From positions 1-64,000 of the forward strand of contig NZ_PHRF01000020.1 in assembly GCF_004151105.1 (NCBI RefSeq): 64,000 nt of DNA, given 5' to 3'. Shown piece by piece: positions 9,713 to 17,962 of the stretch (position 1 is its first letter; each line of letters starts with the position of its first letter). A model generated the notes under the pieces. The model did no database searches. It saw only the letters and a program-made list of their open reading frames with translations, and had not been told where the DNA came from. Made by a program: the position numbers and the translations under genes. Source of the DNA: Streptomyces sp. L-9-10. Its GTDB lineage: Bacteria; Actinomycetota; Actinomycetes; Streptomycetales; Streptomycetaceae.

Positions 9713-10774
9713 TCAGCGGATGTGGCGGCGCACCGCGTCGAGGAGCTGGTCGATGTCGTCGGCGCTGTGGGAGAAGGCGGTGACGAACCGGACGATCCCC
9801 GGCTCCCAGCGGTCGTGGTAGAAGGCGTAGCCCTCGGCGAGGAGTCCTTCGGTGACCTGCTGGGGCAGGCGGCAGAAGAGGATGTTGGCCTGCGGCGTGG
9901 CCAGAAGGCCGGCACCGGGGACGGCCTTGAGGCCGTCGCCGAGCCGGGTGGCCATCGCGTTGGCCTGGCGGGCGTTGCGCAGCCACAGGCCGTCGGTGAG
10001 GTACGCGTCGATCTGGGCCGCGTGGAAGCGCATCTTGGAGGCGAGCTGGCCGGCGCGCTTGGCGCGGAAGGCGAGCTCGGTGGCGAGTGCGGGGTCGAAG
10101 GAGACGATGGCGTCGGCGGTCATCGCGCCGTTCTTGGTGGCGCCGAAGGACAGGACGTCGATGCCGGCCTTCCAGGTCATCTCGGCCGGGGTGGCGCCGA
10201 GATGGTCCAGGGCGTTGGCGAAGCGCGCGCCGTCCATGTGGACGCGCAGTCCCGCGTCCTTGGAGATGGCGGACAGCCGGCGGATCTCCTCCAGGGTGTA
10301 GACGCTGCCGCTCTCGGTGGCCTGGCTGATGCTCACCACGGACGGCTGCACGCTGTGCACGTCACCGGCCCGGCGGCGCACCACCGGCTGCAACGCCTCG
10401 GGGGCGATCTTGCTGTCGGGACCCGGGACACCGACGAGTTTGGCGCCGCTGGTGAAGAACTCCGGAGCGCCGCATTCGTCGTGGTTGATGTGGCTGTCGG
10501 GGTGGGAGAGCACGCTGCCCCACGGCGGGGTGAGGGCGGCCAGGCTCAGGCCGTTCGCGGCGGACCCGGTGGAGACCGGGAAGACATCGACGTCCCGGTC
10601 GAAGATCTCGTTCAGCCTGCGGCGGGCGCTCTCGGTGAAGGGGTCGTTGCCGTACGGCAGGACCTGCCCGGCGGCCGCGTCGGTGACGGCCTGGGCTATC
10701 TCCGGGGACGCCCCGGCCATGTTGTCGCTGATGAAGGCACGGCTGGAGGGGGTGATGGCGATGGTGGCGCTCAT
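9713..10774 (-). CDS. ltaE: Low-specificity threonine aldolase family PLP enzyme
   Basis: 353 residues, fold-type I PLP enzyme that cleaves threonine or beta-hydroxy amino acids to glycine and an aldehyde in the cytoplasm. Motifs: YGNDPFTESARRRLNEIF at the N-terminus, SHINHDECGAPEFF in the cofactor pocket, VHMDGARFANAL, and the Schiff-base lysine in FGATKNGAMTADA. Length matches the family. It follows the XRE-cupin gene by 18 bp and should be cotranscribed, so the regulator probably senses a related amino acid or aldehyde. Exact substrate stereochemistry cannot be deduced. Confidence 0.9.
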   Translation of the reverse strand: MSATIAITPSSRAFISDNMAGASPEIAQAVTDAAAGQVLPYGNDPFTESARRRLNEIFDRDVDVFPVSTGSAANGLSLAALTPPWGSVLSHPDSHINHDECGAPEFFTSGAKLVGVPGPDSKIAPEALQPVVRRRAGDVHSVQPSVVSISQATESGSVYTLEEIRRLSAISKDAGLRVHMDGARFANALDHLGATPAEMTWKAGIDVLSFGATKNGAMTADAIVSFDPALATELAFRAKRAGQLASKMRFHAAQIDAYLTDGLWLRNARQANAMATRLGDGLKAVPGAGLLATPQANILFCRLPQQVTEGLLAEGYAFYHDRWEPGIVRFVTAFSHSADDIDQLLDAVRRHIR

Positions 10775-10792
10775 GAGCGGTCTTCCTTGGTC

Positions 10793-11368
10793 TCAGGTGC
10801 TGATGGGGGAGGCGAAGACGACGGTGATGTCCACTTCCTCGGCACCGGTCCGGTAGAAGTGCGGGGCGTCCCCGGCGAAGGCGAGCATGTCTCCGGGCCC
10901 CAGTTCCTGCGGGGCGTCGACGGGTCCGGCGGTGACATGCCCGGTGGCGATGAGCAGGTGCTCGATCGTGCCGGTGGCATGCGGGACGCCGGGCAGCTCC
11001 GTCTCGGGCGGAATGCGCAGCCGCCAGATCTCCAGGCTGTTGCCGCTGCTGATGCGGCGCAGCAGTTCCCGGGAGACCTCGCCGGGCTCGATGTCCGTGC
11101 CCGGCCGGAAGACCGGTCCGGTGTCGGCGTCACGCGCCAGCAGGTCGGCGATCGGGATGCGCAGGGCGATCGCGATCGCGTCCAGGGTGTCGATCGTCGG
11201 ATTGCCGTTGCCGGCCTCCAGCTGCGACAGCGTGGCCTTGCTCAGCCCGGCGCGCCGGGCCATCTCCGCGGCGCTCATGCCGCGCTGCTGGCGGCGCAGG
11301 CGGATCTTCGTACCGACCGCGGCCGCGGTGCTGCTCACCGGTCGACGGCCGGACGACGGGGGCGTCAT
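10793..11368 (-). CDS. XRE family regulator with C-terminal cupin
   Basis: 191 residues. A helix-turn-helix at about 18-75 (KIRLRRQQRGMSAAEMARRA, LSKATLSQLEAG) is joined to a cupin_2 domain at about 110-190 (GTIEHLLIATGHV, LGPGDMLAFAGDAPHFY). Such proteins bind a small ligand in the cupin and regulate the adjacent catabolic gene. It is the first gene of an operon with the threonine aldolase. Two long direct repeats upstream are its probable autoregulatory sites. Confidence 0.88.
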   Translation of the reverse strand: MTPPSSGRRPVSSTAAAVGTKIRLRRQQRGMSAAEMARRAGLSKATLSQLEAGNGNPTIDTLDAIAIALRIPIADLLARDADTGPVFRPGTDIEPGEVSRELLRRISSGNSLEIWRLRIPPETELPGVPHATGTIEHLLIATGHVTAGPVDAPQELGPGDMLAFAGDAPHFYRTGAEEVDITVVFASPIST

Positions 11369-11438
11369 CAGCGGCTCCCGCGCGTGTCATCGAGGTGGAC
11401 GCCGGCCCGTGCGCCTACCCGAGAAGCCTCGATTGAAT

Positions 11439-11503
11439 GAACCATGCGTTCACTATACCGAACAACCCCCACCATAACGAACCCTGCGTTCGTTTTACCG
11501 AAC
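11439..11503. promoter_or_regulatory. Twin 25-bp operator repeats upstream of the XRE-cupin operon
   Basis: Two 25-bp direct repeats at 11439-11463 and 11479-11503, period 40 bp, match at 21 of 25 positions. Both contain GAAC, then TGCGTTC, then TACCGAAC. The GAAC...GTTC arms make each an inverted repeat. On the minus strand the first copy contains TATAGT (11457-11452), a good -10 for the operon, so binding there would block initiation. Likely sites for the XRE-cupin protein by position. Confidence 0.7.
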
Positions 11504-11567
11504 GACCGACCTGGATCATGCCCACCGGGATTCCCCGCCCCCACCTACGCCCTACGCACACCGGGAC

Positions 11568-12128
11568 CTACGCACCCCCGGGCTCCACCCCGAGCTGAGG
11601 GTCGATCGGTGCCCGGGTGAGCCGATTGGCCAGAGTCGACAGCGTGTACGTGCCGATGCCGAGCACGACTTCCAGGGCGTTGCGCTCCGTATATCCGTGC
11701 GCGAGAAAGGCGTCGAGCGTCTCGTCGTCAACACCCCCGGCGGTCGCGAGCACAGCGAGGGTGAACTGCCGTACGGCTTCGAGGCGTTCGTCCGGCAGCG
11801 GCCGGCCCGGACGCTGCTCCCGCAGCGCGTCGATCAGCTCGTCACCGGCGCCGAGCGCCCTGAGCTTCCCGGTGTGCATGACGACACAGAGATGACATGC
11901 GTTGCGTACGGCGACCGTCATGACGACCACCTCACGCGCGAGCGGATCGAGCGTCGTGGACTCGAAGAGGCCCGTGAGTTTCTGGAAGCCGTCGAGCAAC
12001 TGCGGCGAGGTGGCAAGACGAGCCACCGCGGACGGCAGAAAGCCCAGATGGCGGGTGGTGGCCTCCATGGCGCGACGGGAGGCGGCGGGCGCGGATTCAA
12101 GGGTGTGGTCAACGAAGCGGGAAGGCAC
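11568..12128 (-). CDS. Carboxymuconolactone decarboxylase/AhpD-like protein
   Basis: 186 residues from GTG 12126-12128 (VPSRFVDHTLES), preceded by AGGAGAG; longer in-frame starts lack a Shine-Dalgarno. The CMD fold is indicated by VVVMTVAVRNACHLCVVMHT, with the CxxC-xxxH peroxidatic motif of AhpD-type alkylhydroperoxidases, and by GYTERNALEVVLGIGTYTLS. Likely a cytoplasmic peroxidase or thiol redox protein. It is divergent from a MarR gene, the classic arrangement for peroxide- or phenol-responsive control. Confidence 0.85.
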   Translation of the reverse strand: MPSRFVDHTLESAPAASRRAMEATTRHLGFLPSAVARLATSPQLLDGFQKLTGLFESTTLDPLAREVVVMTVAVRNACHLCVVMHTGKLRALGAGDELIDALREQRPGRPLPDERLEAVRQFTLAVLATAGGVDDETLDAFLAHGYTERNALEVVLGIGTYTLSTLANRLTRAPIDPQLGVEPGGA

Positions 12129-12154
12129 GGGGAGGACTCTCCTCGATAGAATGG

Positions 12155-12191
12155 ACAACATGGTTGACGATAAAAAGGTAAACCAGGTTGT
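12155..12191. promoter_or_regulatory. Inverted-repeat operator between AhpD-like gene and MarR gene
   Basis: ACAACATGGTT at 12155-12165 and AACCAGGTTGT at 12181-12191 form an inverted repeat with one mismatch and a 15-bp spacer rich in A. It lies in the short shared promoter region. The layout fits MarR dimers binding and silencing both directions; binding itself is inferred. Confidence 0.65.
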
Positions 12192-12202
12192 CGGGTTCTG
12201 CA

Positions 12203-12703
12203 ATGACTGAGCGCACGGAGGGCGGGGGCCGAGGTGACGCCCCGGACGCGCCCGGCTACGAGCTGCCCCTGCTGCTCTTCGCCGGATTCCGGTCCCTGAT
12301 CGACCAGTTGCACATCGAACTCGCCCGCCAGGGCCACCCGGACGTACGGCCGGTCCACGGCTTCGCCATGCAGGCCATCGGCCGCGACGGCGCCACGGCG
12401 GTCACCCTCGGCCGCCGCCTCGGCGTCTCCAAACAGGCCGCGGGCAAAACGGTCGACCGCCTGGAAGCCCTGGGCTACGCGGTACGCACCGACGACCCCA
12501 CGGACGCCCGCCGCAAACTGATCCGCCTCACCCCACACGGCTTCGACGCCCTCGCCCGCTCGGCCGCGATCTTCGACCGCCTGCGCGACGAGTGGTCCGA
12601 GACGCTGGGCCGGGACCGCGTCCAGGCCATGGAGTCGGACCTCCGCGCGGTCACCCCGCCCCAGGCCTTCCGCCTGGACGCGGCGGGGTGGCTGGGGGGA
12701 TAG
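12203..12703 (+). CDS. MarR family transcriptional regulator
   Basis: 166 residues from ATG 12203. The winged helix is clear: GATAVTLGRRLGVSKQAAGK is the recognition segment and the wing is YAVRTDDPTDARRKLIRLT. Its stop codon is followed directly by the GTG of the carotenoid oxygenase, so the two are probably cotranscribed. Probable targets are the divergent AhpD-like gene and this operon. Ligand unknown. Confidence 0.88.
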   Translation: MTERTEGGGRGDAPDAPGYELPLLLFAGFRSLIDQLHIELARQGHPDVRPVHGFAMQAIGRDGATAVTLGRRLGVSKQAAGKTVDRLEALGYAVRTDDPTDARRKLIRLTPHGFDALARSAAIFDRLRDEWSETLGRDRVQAMESDLRAVTPPQAFRLDAAGWLGG

Positions 12704-14113
12704 GTGGGGGGAGGGAGAGATGCGTACAGGTTCACGCCGAGGGGTAGTCGGGGTGACCCGGAATTCATCATGGCGGGTGGGGGCCGCATACCCCGCGAGC
12801 TCAACGGCCGCTACCTGCGCAACGGCCCCAACGCCCTCGGCCTTGAGGACCCCCTGGCGCACCACTGGATGCTCGGCGACGGGATGGTCCACGGCGTACG
12901 CCTAAGGAACGGCCGCGCCGAGTGGTACCGCAACCGCTGGATACGGTCGGCCGCCGTGGCCCGCAAGCTGGGCGAGCCGTACGACGGTCCGGTTCCGGAC
13001 AGCGACTTCGCGACCAACACCCATGTGATCCCGTACAAGGGGCGCGTTCTGGCGGTGCAGGAGAGCGGGCCGCTGCCGTACGAACTCGACGACGAACTGA
13101 ACACCGTCGGCACGCACGACTTCGGCGGAACGCTGAGTGGCGCGTTCACCGCGCACAGCAAGTTCGACGCGCGGGCCGACGAGTTGCACGCGATCACGTA
13201 CTACCCGTCGTGGGACCACGTCCGGCATCTCGTCGTGGACCGCACCGGCCGGGTCGTACGGACCACGAGGATCCCGGTGGCCGACAGCCCGATGATGCAT
13301 GACTTCGCCCTGACCGAGAAGTATGTGGTCGTCTTCGACATGCCGGTCACCTTCGACCCCGTGGCGGCCGGGGCCGGCGCTCTCGTCCCGTACGTCTGGA
13401 ACGACCGGCATCCGGCACGCGTCGGGGTGATGCCACGGGCCGGCGGCCGGATCCGCTGGTTCGAGGTGCCGTCCGCCTTCTACTCGCACACCCTCAACGC
13501 GTATGACGAGGGCTCGTCCGTGGTCGTGGATCTCACCACCATGCCGGCGCCCTTCTTCGTGGCCGGACGGGGCTCCGGTGGCCCCACGGCGCTCGGAACC
13601 CCGTCCCTCGACCGCTGGACCATCGACCTGGCGCACGGCCGCGTGCGTACGCGGCGTCTCGACGACCGTCCGCAGGAATTCCCGCGCGTCGACCAGGCGT
13701 TGGTGTCACGGCGGCATCGCTACGCGTACTCCGCCACGGCCGGGGCGATGTGGCAGGCGTACCCGACGGCTGACGGCGTCCCGCCGGACCGCGCCTTCGG
13801 CAACGCCCTGATCAAGCACGATCTGTTCCGCGGCACCACCGAGGTGCACCGCTTCCCCCCGGACGCGGCGGCGAGCGAGGCCGTGTTCGTACCGTCGCGG
13901 GCGGAGACCGGCGTCGCCGAGGACACCCGCACCGAGGACACCCGCGCCGAGGACGACGGTTACGCCCTCGCCTACGTGCACAACCCCGAGCGCGGGGCGC
14001 CCGGCCTGGTCGTCCTCGCCTCCCAGGACTTCACGGGGGAGCCGGTCGCCCGTATCCATCTGCCGGGGCGGGTACCCCTCGGCTTCCACGGCAGTTGGAT
14101 CCCCGACGCGTAA
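12704..14113 (+). CDS. Carotenoid/stilbene cleavage dioxygenase family protein
   Basis: Up to 469 residues; nonheme Fe(II) oxygenase that cleaves double bonds of apocarotenoids or stilbenes. The four iron-ligand histidines are present: His151 (TAHSKFD), His199 (MMHDFAL), His262 (YSHTLNAYD) and His462 (GFHGSW), with RYLRNGPNALG near the N-terminus. The start must lie between GTG 12704 and ATG 12770 because an in-frame stop (the MarR TAG) sits just before 12704. Compared with typical members the N-terminal 25-40 residues are short. A small Thr/Glu/Asp repeat (EDTRTEDTRAEDD) lies near 410. Its job beside MarR and a peroxidase-like protein may be aromatic or carotenoid turnover. Confidence 0.87.
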   Translation: MGGGRDAYRFTPRGSRGDPEFIMAGGGRIPRELNGRYLRNGPNALGLEDPLAHHWMLGDGMVHGVRLRNGRAEWYRNRWIRSAAVARKLGEPYDGPVPDSDFATNTHVIPYKGRVLAVQESGPLPYELDDELNTVGTHDFGGTLSGAFTAHSKFDARADELHAITYYPSWDHVRHLVVDRTGRVVRTTRIPVADSPMMHDFALTEKYVVVFDMPVTFDPVAAGAGALVPYVWNDRHPARVGVMPRAGGRIRWFEVPSAFYSHTLNAYDEGSSVVVDLTTMPAPFFVAGRGSGGPTALGTPSLDRWTIDLAHGRVRTRRLDDRPQEFPRVDQALVSRRHRYAYSATAGAMWQAYPTADGVPPDRAFGNALIKHDLFRGTTEVHRFPPDAAASEAVFVPSRAETGVAEDTRTEDTRAEDDGYALAYVHNPERGAPGLVVLASQDFTGEPVARIHLPGRVPLGFHGSWIPDA

Positions 14114-14158
14114 CCGTGTGACGGCGCAGCCGCGTGACGGCATGATCGCCCGGCCCGG

Positions 14159-14683
14159 TCAGCCCCCGGTACCCGGACCCGGACCAGTCCCCAAGGCCGC
14201 CCGGTCCGCGATCCGTTGCCGCATCGGACGGCGGTCCAGCGCCTCCAGTGCCTCACCGATCAGCCGGCTCAGCGGGTACGGCAGCTCCGCCTCGAACTCC
14301 GCCGCCGCGGCCGAGGTCGCCTCCCACTCGACGTTCAGCGCCGGAAGCAGTTCCTCCGCCTCAGGTGTCAGACGGACCATGCGCTGGCGGACGTCGTCCC
14401 CCGGAGCCAGAGCGACCAGCCCGTCCCTGGCCATCCGCGCGACGGTCTGACTCGCCGCGGAGTGCGTCACCCCGGTCGTCCGCGCCAGTTCGCGGATGGA
14501 ACACGGCCCCGGAGCGGCGGCCAGGGCTCGGGCGACGGGGGCGTAGCGGGGCCGGAAGCCGTCCAGGCCGAGATCCGTGTACGTGGCCTCGACGCCGGCT
14601 TCGAGACGATCGAGGAGATGCCGTAGCCGGGTCCCGAGCAGCTCGGGACCCGGACCCGGTGAACCAGGACTGTCTGAAGTCAT
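14159..14683 (-). CDS. MarR family transcriptional regulator
   Basis: 174 residues from ATG 14681-14683 (MTSDSPGSPG). Winged-helix features: CSIRELARTTGVTHSAASQT, then DGLVALAPGDDVRQRMVRLT as the wing. It is divergent from the proline iminopeptidase gene, with a strong palindrome between the two starts. Longer upstream in-frame starts would run through that operator and are unlikely. The C-terminal GTGPGPGTGG tail is low complexity. Confidence 0.88.
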   Translation of the reverse strand: MTSDSPGSPGPGPELLGTRLRHLLDRLEAGVEATYTDLGLDGFRPRYAPVARALAAAPGPCSIRELARTTGVTHSAASQTVARMARDGLVALAPGDDVRQRMVRLTPEAEELLPALNVEWEATSAAAAEFEAELPYPLSRLIGEALEALDRRPMRQRIADRAALGTGPGPGTGG

Positions 14684-14693
14684 AAAAGGAAAT

Positions 14694-14709
14694 GTAACAG
14701 CGCTGTTGC
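14694..14709. promoter_or_regulatory. MarR-type palindrome between marR gene and proline iminopeptidase
   Basis: A perfect 12-bp palindrome AACAGCGCTGTT (14696-14707) extends to TGYAACAGCGCTGTTRCA with one asymmetric position. It lies 12 bp upstream of the MarR start and about 90 bp upstream of the iminopeptidase start, so a bound MarR dimer could block both promoters. Confidence 0.72.
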
Positions 14710-14795
14710 ATCTGTAGGGTCGGCGCCGTCCCCAACGAATCCACCGACTGAACCAACGCCCCGCGCGCCGCGCGCCGCACCCATGGAGCCCGCCC

Positions 14796-15845
14796 ATGCC
14801 CCAGTCCCCATCTCGGCCCCAGCCCCAGCCCCAGCCCCAGCCCCAGTCATCGGACCCGCTCTACCCGCCCACCGACCCCTACGACCACGGCATGCTCGAC
14901 GTCGGCGACGGCAATCTCGTCCACTGGGAAGTCTGCGGCAATCCGCGGGGCAAGCCCGCGCTCGTCGTCCACGGCGGCCCTGGATCGGGAACCGGTCCGC
15001 ATTCCCGGCGGTTGTTCGACCCCGAGCGCTACCGCACCGTCCTGTTCGACCAACGCAACTGCGGACGCAGCACCCCGCACGCGAGCGACCCGGCCGCCGA
15101 CCTGCGCCACAACACCACCGACCATCTCATCGCCGACATGGAGCGGTTGCGGATCCATCTGGGGATCGACCGCTGGCTGCTGTTCGGCGGCTCCTGGGGC
15201 TCGACACTGATCCTCGCGTACGCCGAGCGGCACCCGGAGCGAGTCTCCGAGATCGTCATCTCCGGGGTCACCACGACCCGGCGGTCGGAGATCGACTGGC
15301 TGTACGGGGGTGCCGGACAGATCTTCCCCGAGGAGTGGGACCGCTTCCGCGCGGGCGTCCCGGAGGCCGAGCGCGGCGAGCGCACCGCCGATCTCGTCGC
15401 CGCCTACGCCCGGCTGACGGAGCACCCCGACCCCGCCGTACGGGAGCGGGCCACGGCCGACTGGTGCGCGTGGGAGGACGCCGTACTCTCCATGGAGCCG
15501 CACGGCTCGGCCCATCCGTATGGCGACCGGGACCCCGCCGCCCGGCGGGCCGTCGTCCGTATCTGCGCGCACTACTTCTCGCACGGCGCCTGGCTCGACG
15601 AGGGCGCGCTGCTGCGCGACGCGGGGCGGCTGGCGGGGATCCCGGGCGTACTGGTGCACGGCCGCTTCGATCTGGGCGCGCCCCTCGGCACGGCATGGGA
15701 GTTGGCCCGCCTCTGGCCGGACGCCCGGCTGGTCGTCATCGAGGACGCGGGACACAAGGGCAGCGCGGCGGAGCGGCGCGAAGTACGGTCGGCCCTCGAC
15801 GCGTTCGCGAACGGAGACGAACCGAGACAAGCGGAGACAGGCTGA
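14796..15845 (+). CDS. pip: Proline iminopeptidase (alpha/beta hydrolase, S33)
   Basis: 349 residues. It removes N-terminal proline from peptides in the cytoplasm. The oxyanion motif is HGGPGSG, the nucleophile is Ser133 in GGSWGS, the catalytic aspartate is in HGRFDLGAP and the histidine is in EDAGHKG. FDQRNCGRSTPH is diagnostic of the prolyl iminopeptidase group. Residues 7-17 are a Pro-Gln dipeptide run encoded by repeated CCCCAG, absent from the core family and probably slippage-derived. Probably under the divergent MarR. Confidence 0.9.
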   Translation: MPQSPSRPQPQPQPQPQSSDPLYPPTDPYDHGMLDVGDGNLVHWEVCGNPRGKPALVVHGGPGSGTGPHSRRLFDPERYRTVLFDQRNCGRSTPHASDPAADLRHNTTDHLIADMERLRIHLGIDRWLLFGGSWGSTLILAYAERHPERVSEIVISGVTTTRRSEIDWLYGGAGQIFPEEWDRFRAGVPEAERGERTADLVAAYARLTEHPDPAVRERATADWCAWEDAVLSMEPHGSAHPYGDRDPAARRAVVRICAHYFSHGAWLDEGALLRDAGRLAGIPGVLVHGRFDLGAPLGTAWELARLWPDARLVVIEDAGHKGSAAERREVRSALDAFANGDEPRQAETG

Positions 15846-15961
15846 GACGGGCCGAGGGGGACTGAGGCGGACGGACTGAGGCGGACTGAGACGTGCCGAG
15901 GCGGCCACAAGGCTCAGCAGGGGTTGCTTCGAGTGCGCTCGAACGCGTTGGCTGTGGAGTC

Positions 15962-16957
15962 ATGAAGTACACGCAGCTCGGACGCACCGGACTCAAGGTA
16001 AGCCGACTCGTCCTCGGGACGATGAACTTCGGCCCGCTCACCAACGAGGCCGACAGTCACACGATCATGGACGCCGCGCTCGACGCGGGCATCAATTTCT
16101 TCGACACTGCCAATGTCTACGGCTGGGGCGACAACAAGGGCCGTACCGAGGAGATCCTCGGAACCTGGTTCGCCAAGGGCGGCGACCGCCGCGACAAGGT
16201 CGTCCTCGCCACCAAGGTCTACGGGAACATGGGCGGCGACGGCCCCGCGTGGCCCAACCACGACAAGCTCTCCGCCCTCAATATCCGCCGCGCGGTCGAC
16301 GCCAGCCTCAAGCGGCTCCAGACCGACCACATCGATCTCTACCAGTTCCACCACATCGACCGCGACACCCCGGTCGAGGAGATCTGGCAGGCCATCGACA
16401 CCCTGATCCAGCAGGGCAAGATCCTTTACGCGGGCTCCTCCAACTTCCCCGGCTGGAAGATCGCCCAGACCAACGAGACGGCCCGCAGGCTCGGCTCGTA
16501 CGGTCTGGTCAGCGAGCAGTGCCTGTACAACCTGGCCGAGCGCCGCGCCGAGATGGAGGTCATCCCGGCCGCGCAGGAGTACGGCCTCGGGGTCATCCCC
16601 TGGTCGCCGCTGAGCGGCGGTCTGCTGGGCGGCGCGATCCGCAAGGAGCGCGAGGGCGGCGGATCCCGTACGACCCAGGGCCGTTCGGGCAGCGGGCTCG
16701 CCAACACGACGATCCGGGCGCAGGTCCAGTCGTACGAGGACCTGCTCGACAAGCACGGCATCGACCCCGGCGAGGCGGCGCTGGCCTGGCTGCTCACCCG
16801 GCCCGGGGTGACGGGCCCGATCGTCGGCCCGCGGACGCTGGAGCAGCTGGAGTCGGCCCGGCGCGCGGTCGAGCTGGAGCTGTCGGAGGAGGTCCTGTCC
16901 GCTCTGGACGAGATCTTCCCGGGTCCCGGCCCGTCGCCGGAGGCCTTCGCCTGGTAG
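15962..16957 (+). CDS. Aldo/keto reductase
   Basis: 331 residues, NADPH-dependent oxidoreductase of the AKR superfamily, YajO/Tas-like group. The catalytic tetrad is visible: Asp in FFDTAN, Tyr in NVYGWG, Lys in ATKVYG and His in FHHIDRD. The C-terminal cofactor motif is GPIVGPRTLEQLE. ATG 15962 (MKYTQLGRTGLKVSRL) is the family start. The preceding 110 bp is a degenerate GAGGCGGACT repeat without a gene. Substrate not predictable. Confidence 0.92.
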   Translation: MKYTQLGRTGLKVSRLVLGTMNFGPLTNEADSHTIMDAALDAGINFFDTANVYGWGDNKGRTEEILGTWFAKGGDRRDKVVLATKVYGNMGGDGPAWPNHDKLSALNIRRAVDASLKRLQTDHIDLYQFHHIDRDTPVEEIWQAIDTLIQQGKILYAGSSNFPGWKIAQTNETARRLGSYGLVSEQCLYNLAERRAEMEVIPAAQEYGLGVIPWSPLSGGLLGGAIRKEREGGGSRTTQGRSGSGLANTTIRAQVQSYEDLLDKHGIDPGEAALAWLLTRPGVTGPIVGPRTLEQLESARRAVELELSEEVLSALDEIFPGPGPSPEAFAW

Positions 16958-17037
16958 TGACGCCTTGTCGTAACGCCTGGCAGCCACCCACGGACGCGGC
17001 TGAGAGACGTAGCTGAGCGCGGCCGGGGCCGGTGACC

Positions 17038-17061
17038 GGTCCTGTCCGGCCGGACAGGACC
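17038..17061. terminator. Perfect 24-bp palindrome, terminator between convergent genes
   Basis: GGTCCTGTCCGG and its exact complement abut without a spacer (17038-17049 and 17050-17061); as RNA this is about a 10-bp stem with a 4-nt loop. Its last base is the first base of the small membrane gene stop codon. Likely a bidirectional terminator. Confidence 0.7.
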
Positions 17062-17147
17062 TAACCGACCGCGGCCGCCACAGCGATGATCACGAACATC
17101 AGCACAAGCACGCCCGCCATGATGCGGTTCCGGGTTTTGGGGTCCAC
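17061..17147 (-). CDS. 28-residue single-pass membrane peptide
   Basis: A GTG-started frame encodes VDPKTRNRIMAGVLVLMFVI and a short Ala/Val tail: a basic N-terminus followed by one hydrophobic helix, so an inner-membrane peptide with the N-terminus in the cytoplasm. I recall near-identical tiny proteins annotated in many Streptomyces genomes. There is no Shine-Dalgarno; TTAACC lies about 10 bp before GTG, so the mRNA may be leaderless. Function unknown. Confidence 0.6.
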   Translation of the reverse strand: MDPKTRNRIMAGVLVLMFVIIAVAAAVG

Positions 17148-17190
17148 GCGACGAGGTTAACGGCCGGGGGTGACAGCACCGACGCCCGGG

Positions 17191-17847
17191 TTACCCGGAC
17201 GCCCCCGGCCGAGCCCGGCCGAGCGGCATGCGTGCGACCGCCTCGTACCGCGGCTGCTCCCTCGGCACCCCGCTCACCGGCAGCCGGCTGTGGACGAGCA
17301 CCAGCTCGGCCACCTCCCACGGCGTGCCCTCGAACCCGCTCAGGGCCTCCGCGTACAGCCGCAGGTCCACGTCCGTACTGTCAGTCACACCCACCGCATC
17401 GCCCGCATCCCCCGCGTCCCCCGCGTTCCTACGGCTGCCACGGCTGCCACGGCTGCGCGCGAGCGTCAGATGCGCCTGGTAGTGGTGGTGCTCCTCCATC
17501 GGCACCCCGGCCCGCCGCGCCGCCGCACCGGCGCGCTCCGCGAGGAGGCGCACGTCACCGATCCCCCCGGCGGCCCCGGCCCACAGGGCCCGTCCGCCGA
17601 AGTGCCCGCCCCCGTGAATACGGAACGGAAACGGCTCCGTACGCCGCGCGGCCCGCTCCAGGCGCTCGGTCAGGTCGGGAAGCAGCCGGTCCTCGACCTC
17701 GCCCATGAAGGCGAGCGTGAAGTGCCAGCCGTCGCGACCGGTCCACCGCAGCCCGTCGGCGCCGGGCAGCCCCCGGAGCCGGTCCACGGCACGGTCCAGT
17801 TCCTCGACGGCTTCGGCGGGCGGCAGTACGGCGGCGAACAGTCTCAT
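17191..17847 (-). CDS. thpR: RNA 2',3'-cyclic phosphodiesterase / 2'-5' RNA ligase family
   Basis: 218 residues of the 2H phosphoesterase family. Both HxTx motifs are present: HFTL in RDGWHFTLAFMGE and HLTL in YQAHLTLARS. Two ATGs are possible; ATG 17845-17847 (MRLFAAVLPP) has the better spacing from GGGGAGG. After the second HxTx lies an inserted RGSRGSRRNAGDAGDAGDA stretch encoded by GGGGAY-type and CGTGGCAGC-type repeats, a lineage-specific low-complexity insertion in a surface loop. Confidence 0.88.
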   Translation of the reverse strand: MRLFAAVLPPAEAVEELDRAVDRLRGLPGADGLRWTGRDGWHFTLAFMGEVEDRLLPDLTERLERAARRTEPFPFRIHGGGHFGGRALWAGAAGGIGDVRLLAERAGAAARRAGVPMEEHHHYQAHLTLARSRGSRGSRRNAGDAGDAGDAVGVTDSTDVDLRLYAEALSGFEGTPWEVAELVLVHSRLPVSGVPREQPRYEAVARMPLGRARPGASG

Positions 17848-17962
17848 GGTCATGAACCTCCCCTGCTCATGAAGCCGAGTCTCCCAGCCGTCCGAAACCG
17901 TACGTACCCGGTCACCGTGCGTATCGTTGTACTGATCGGTACGGACCACCGCCGCCGTCGCC

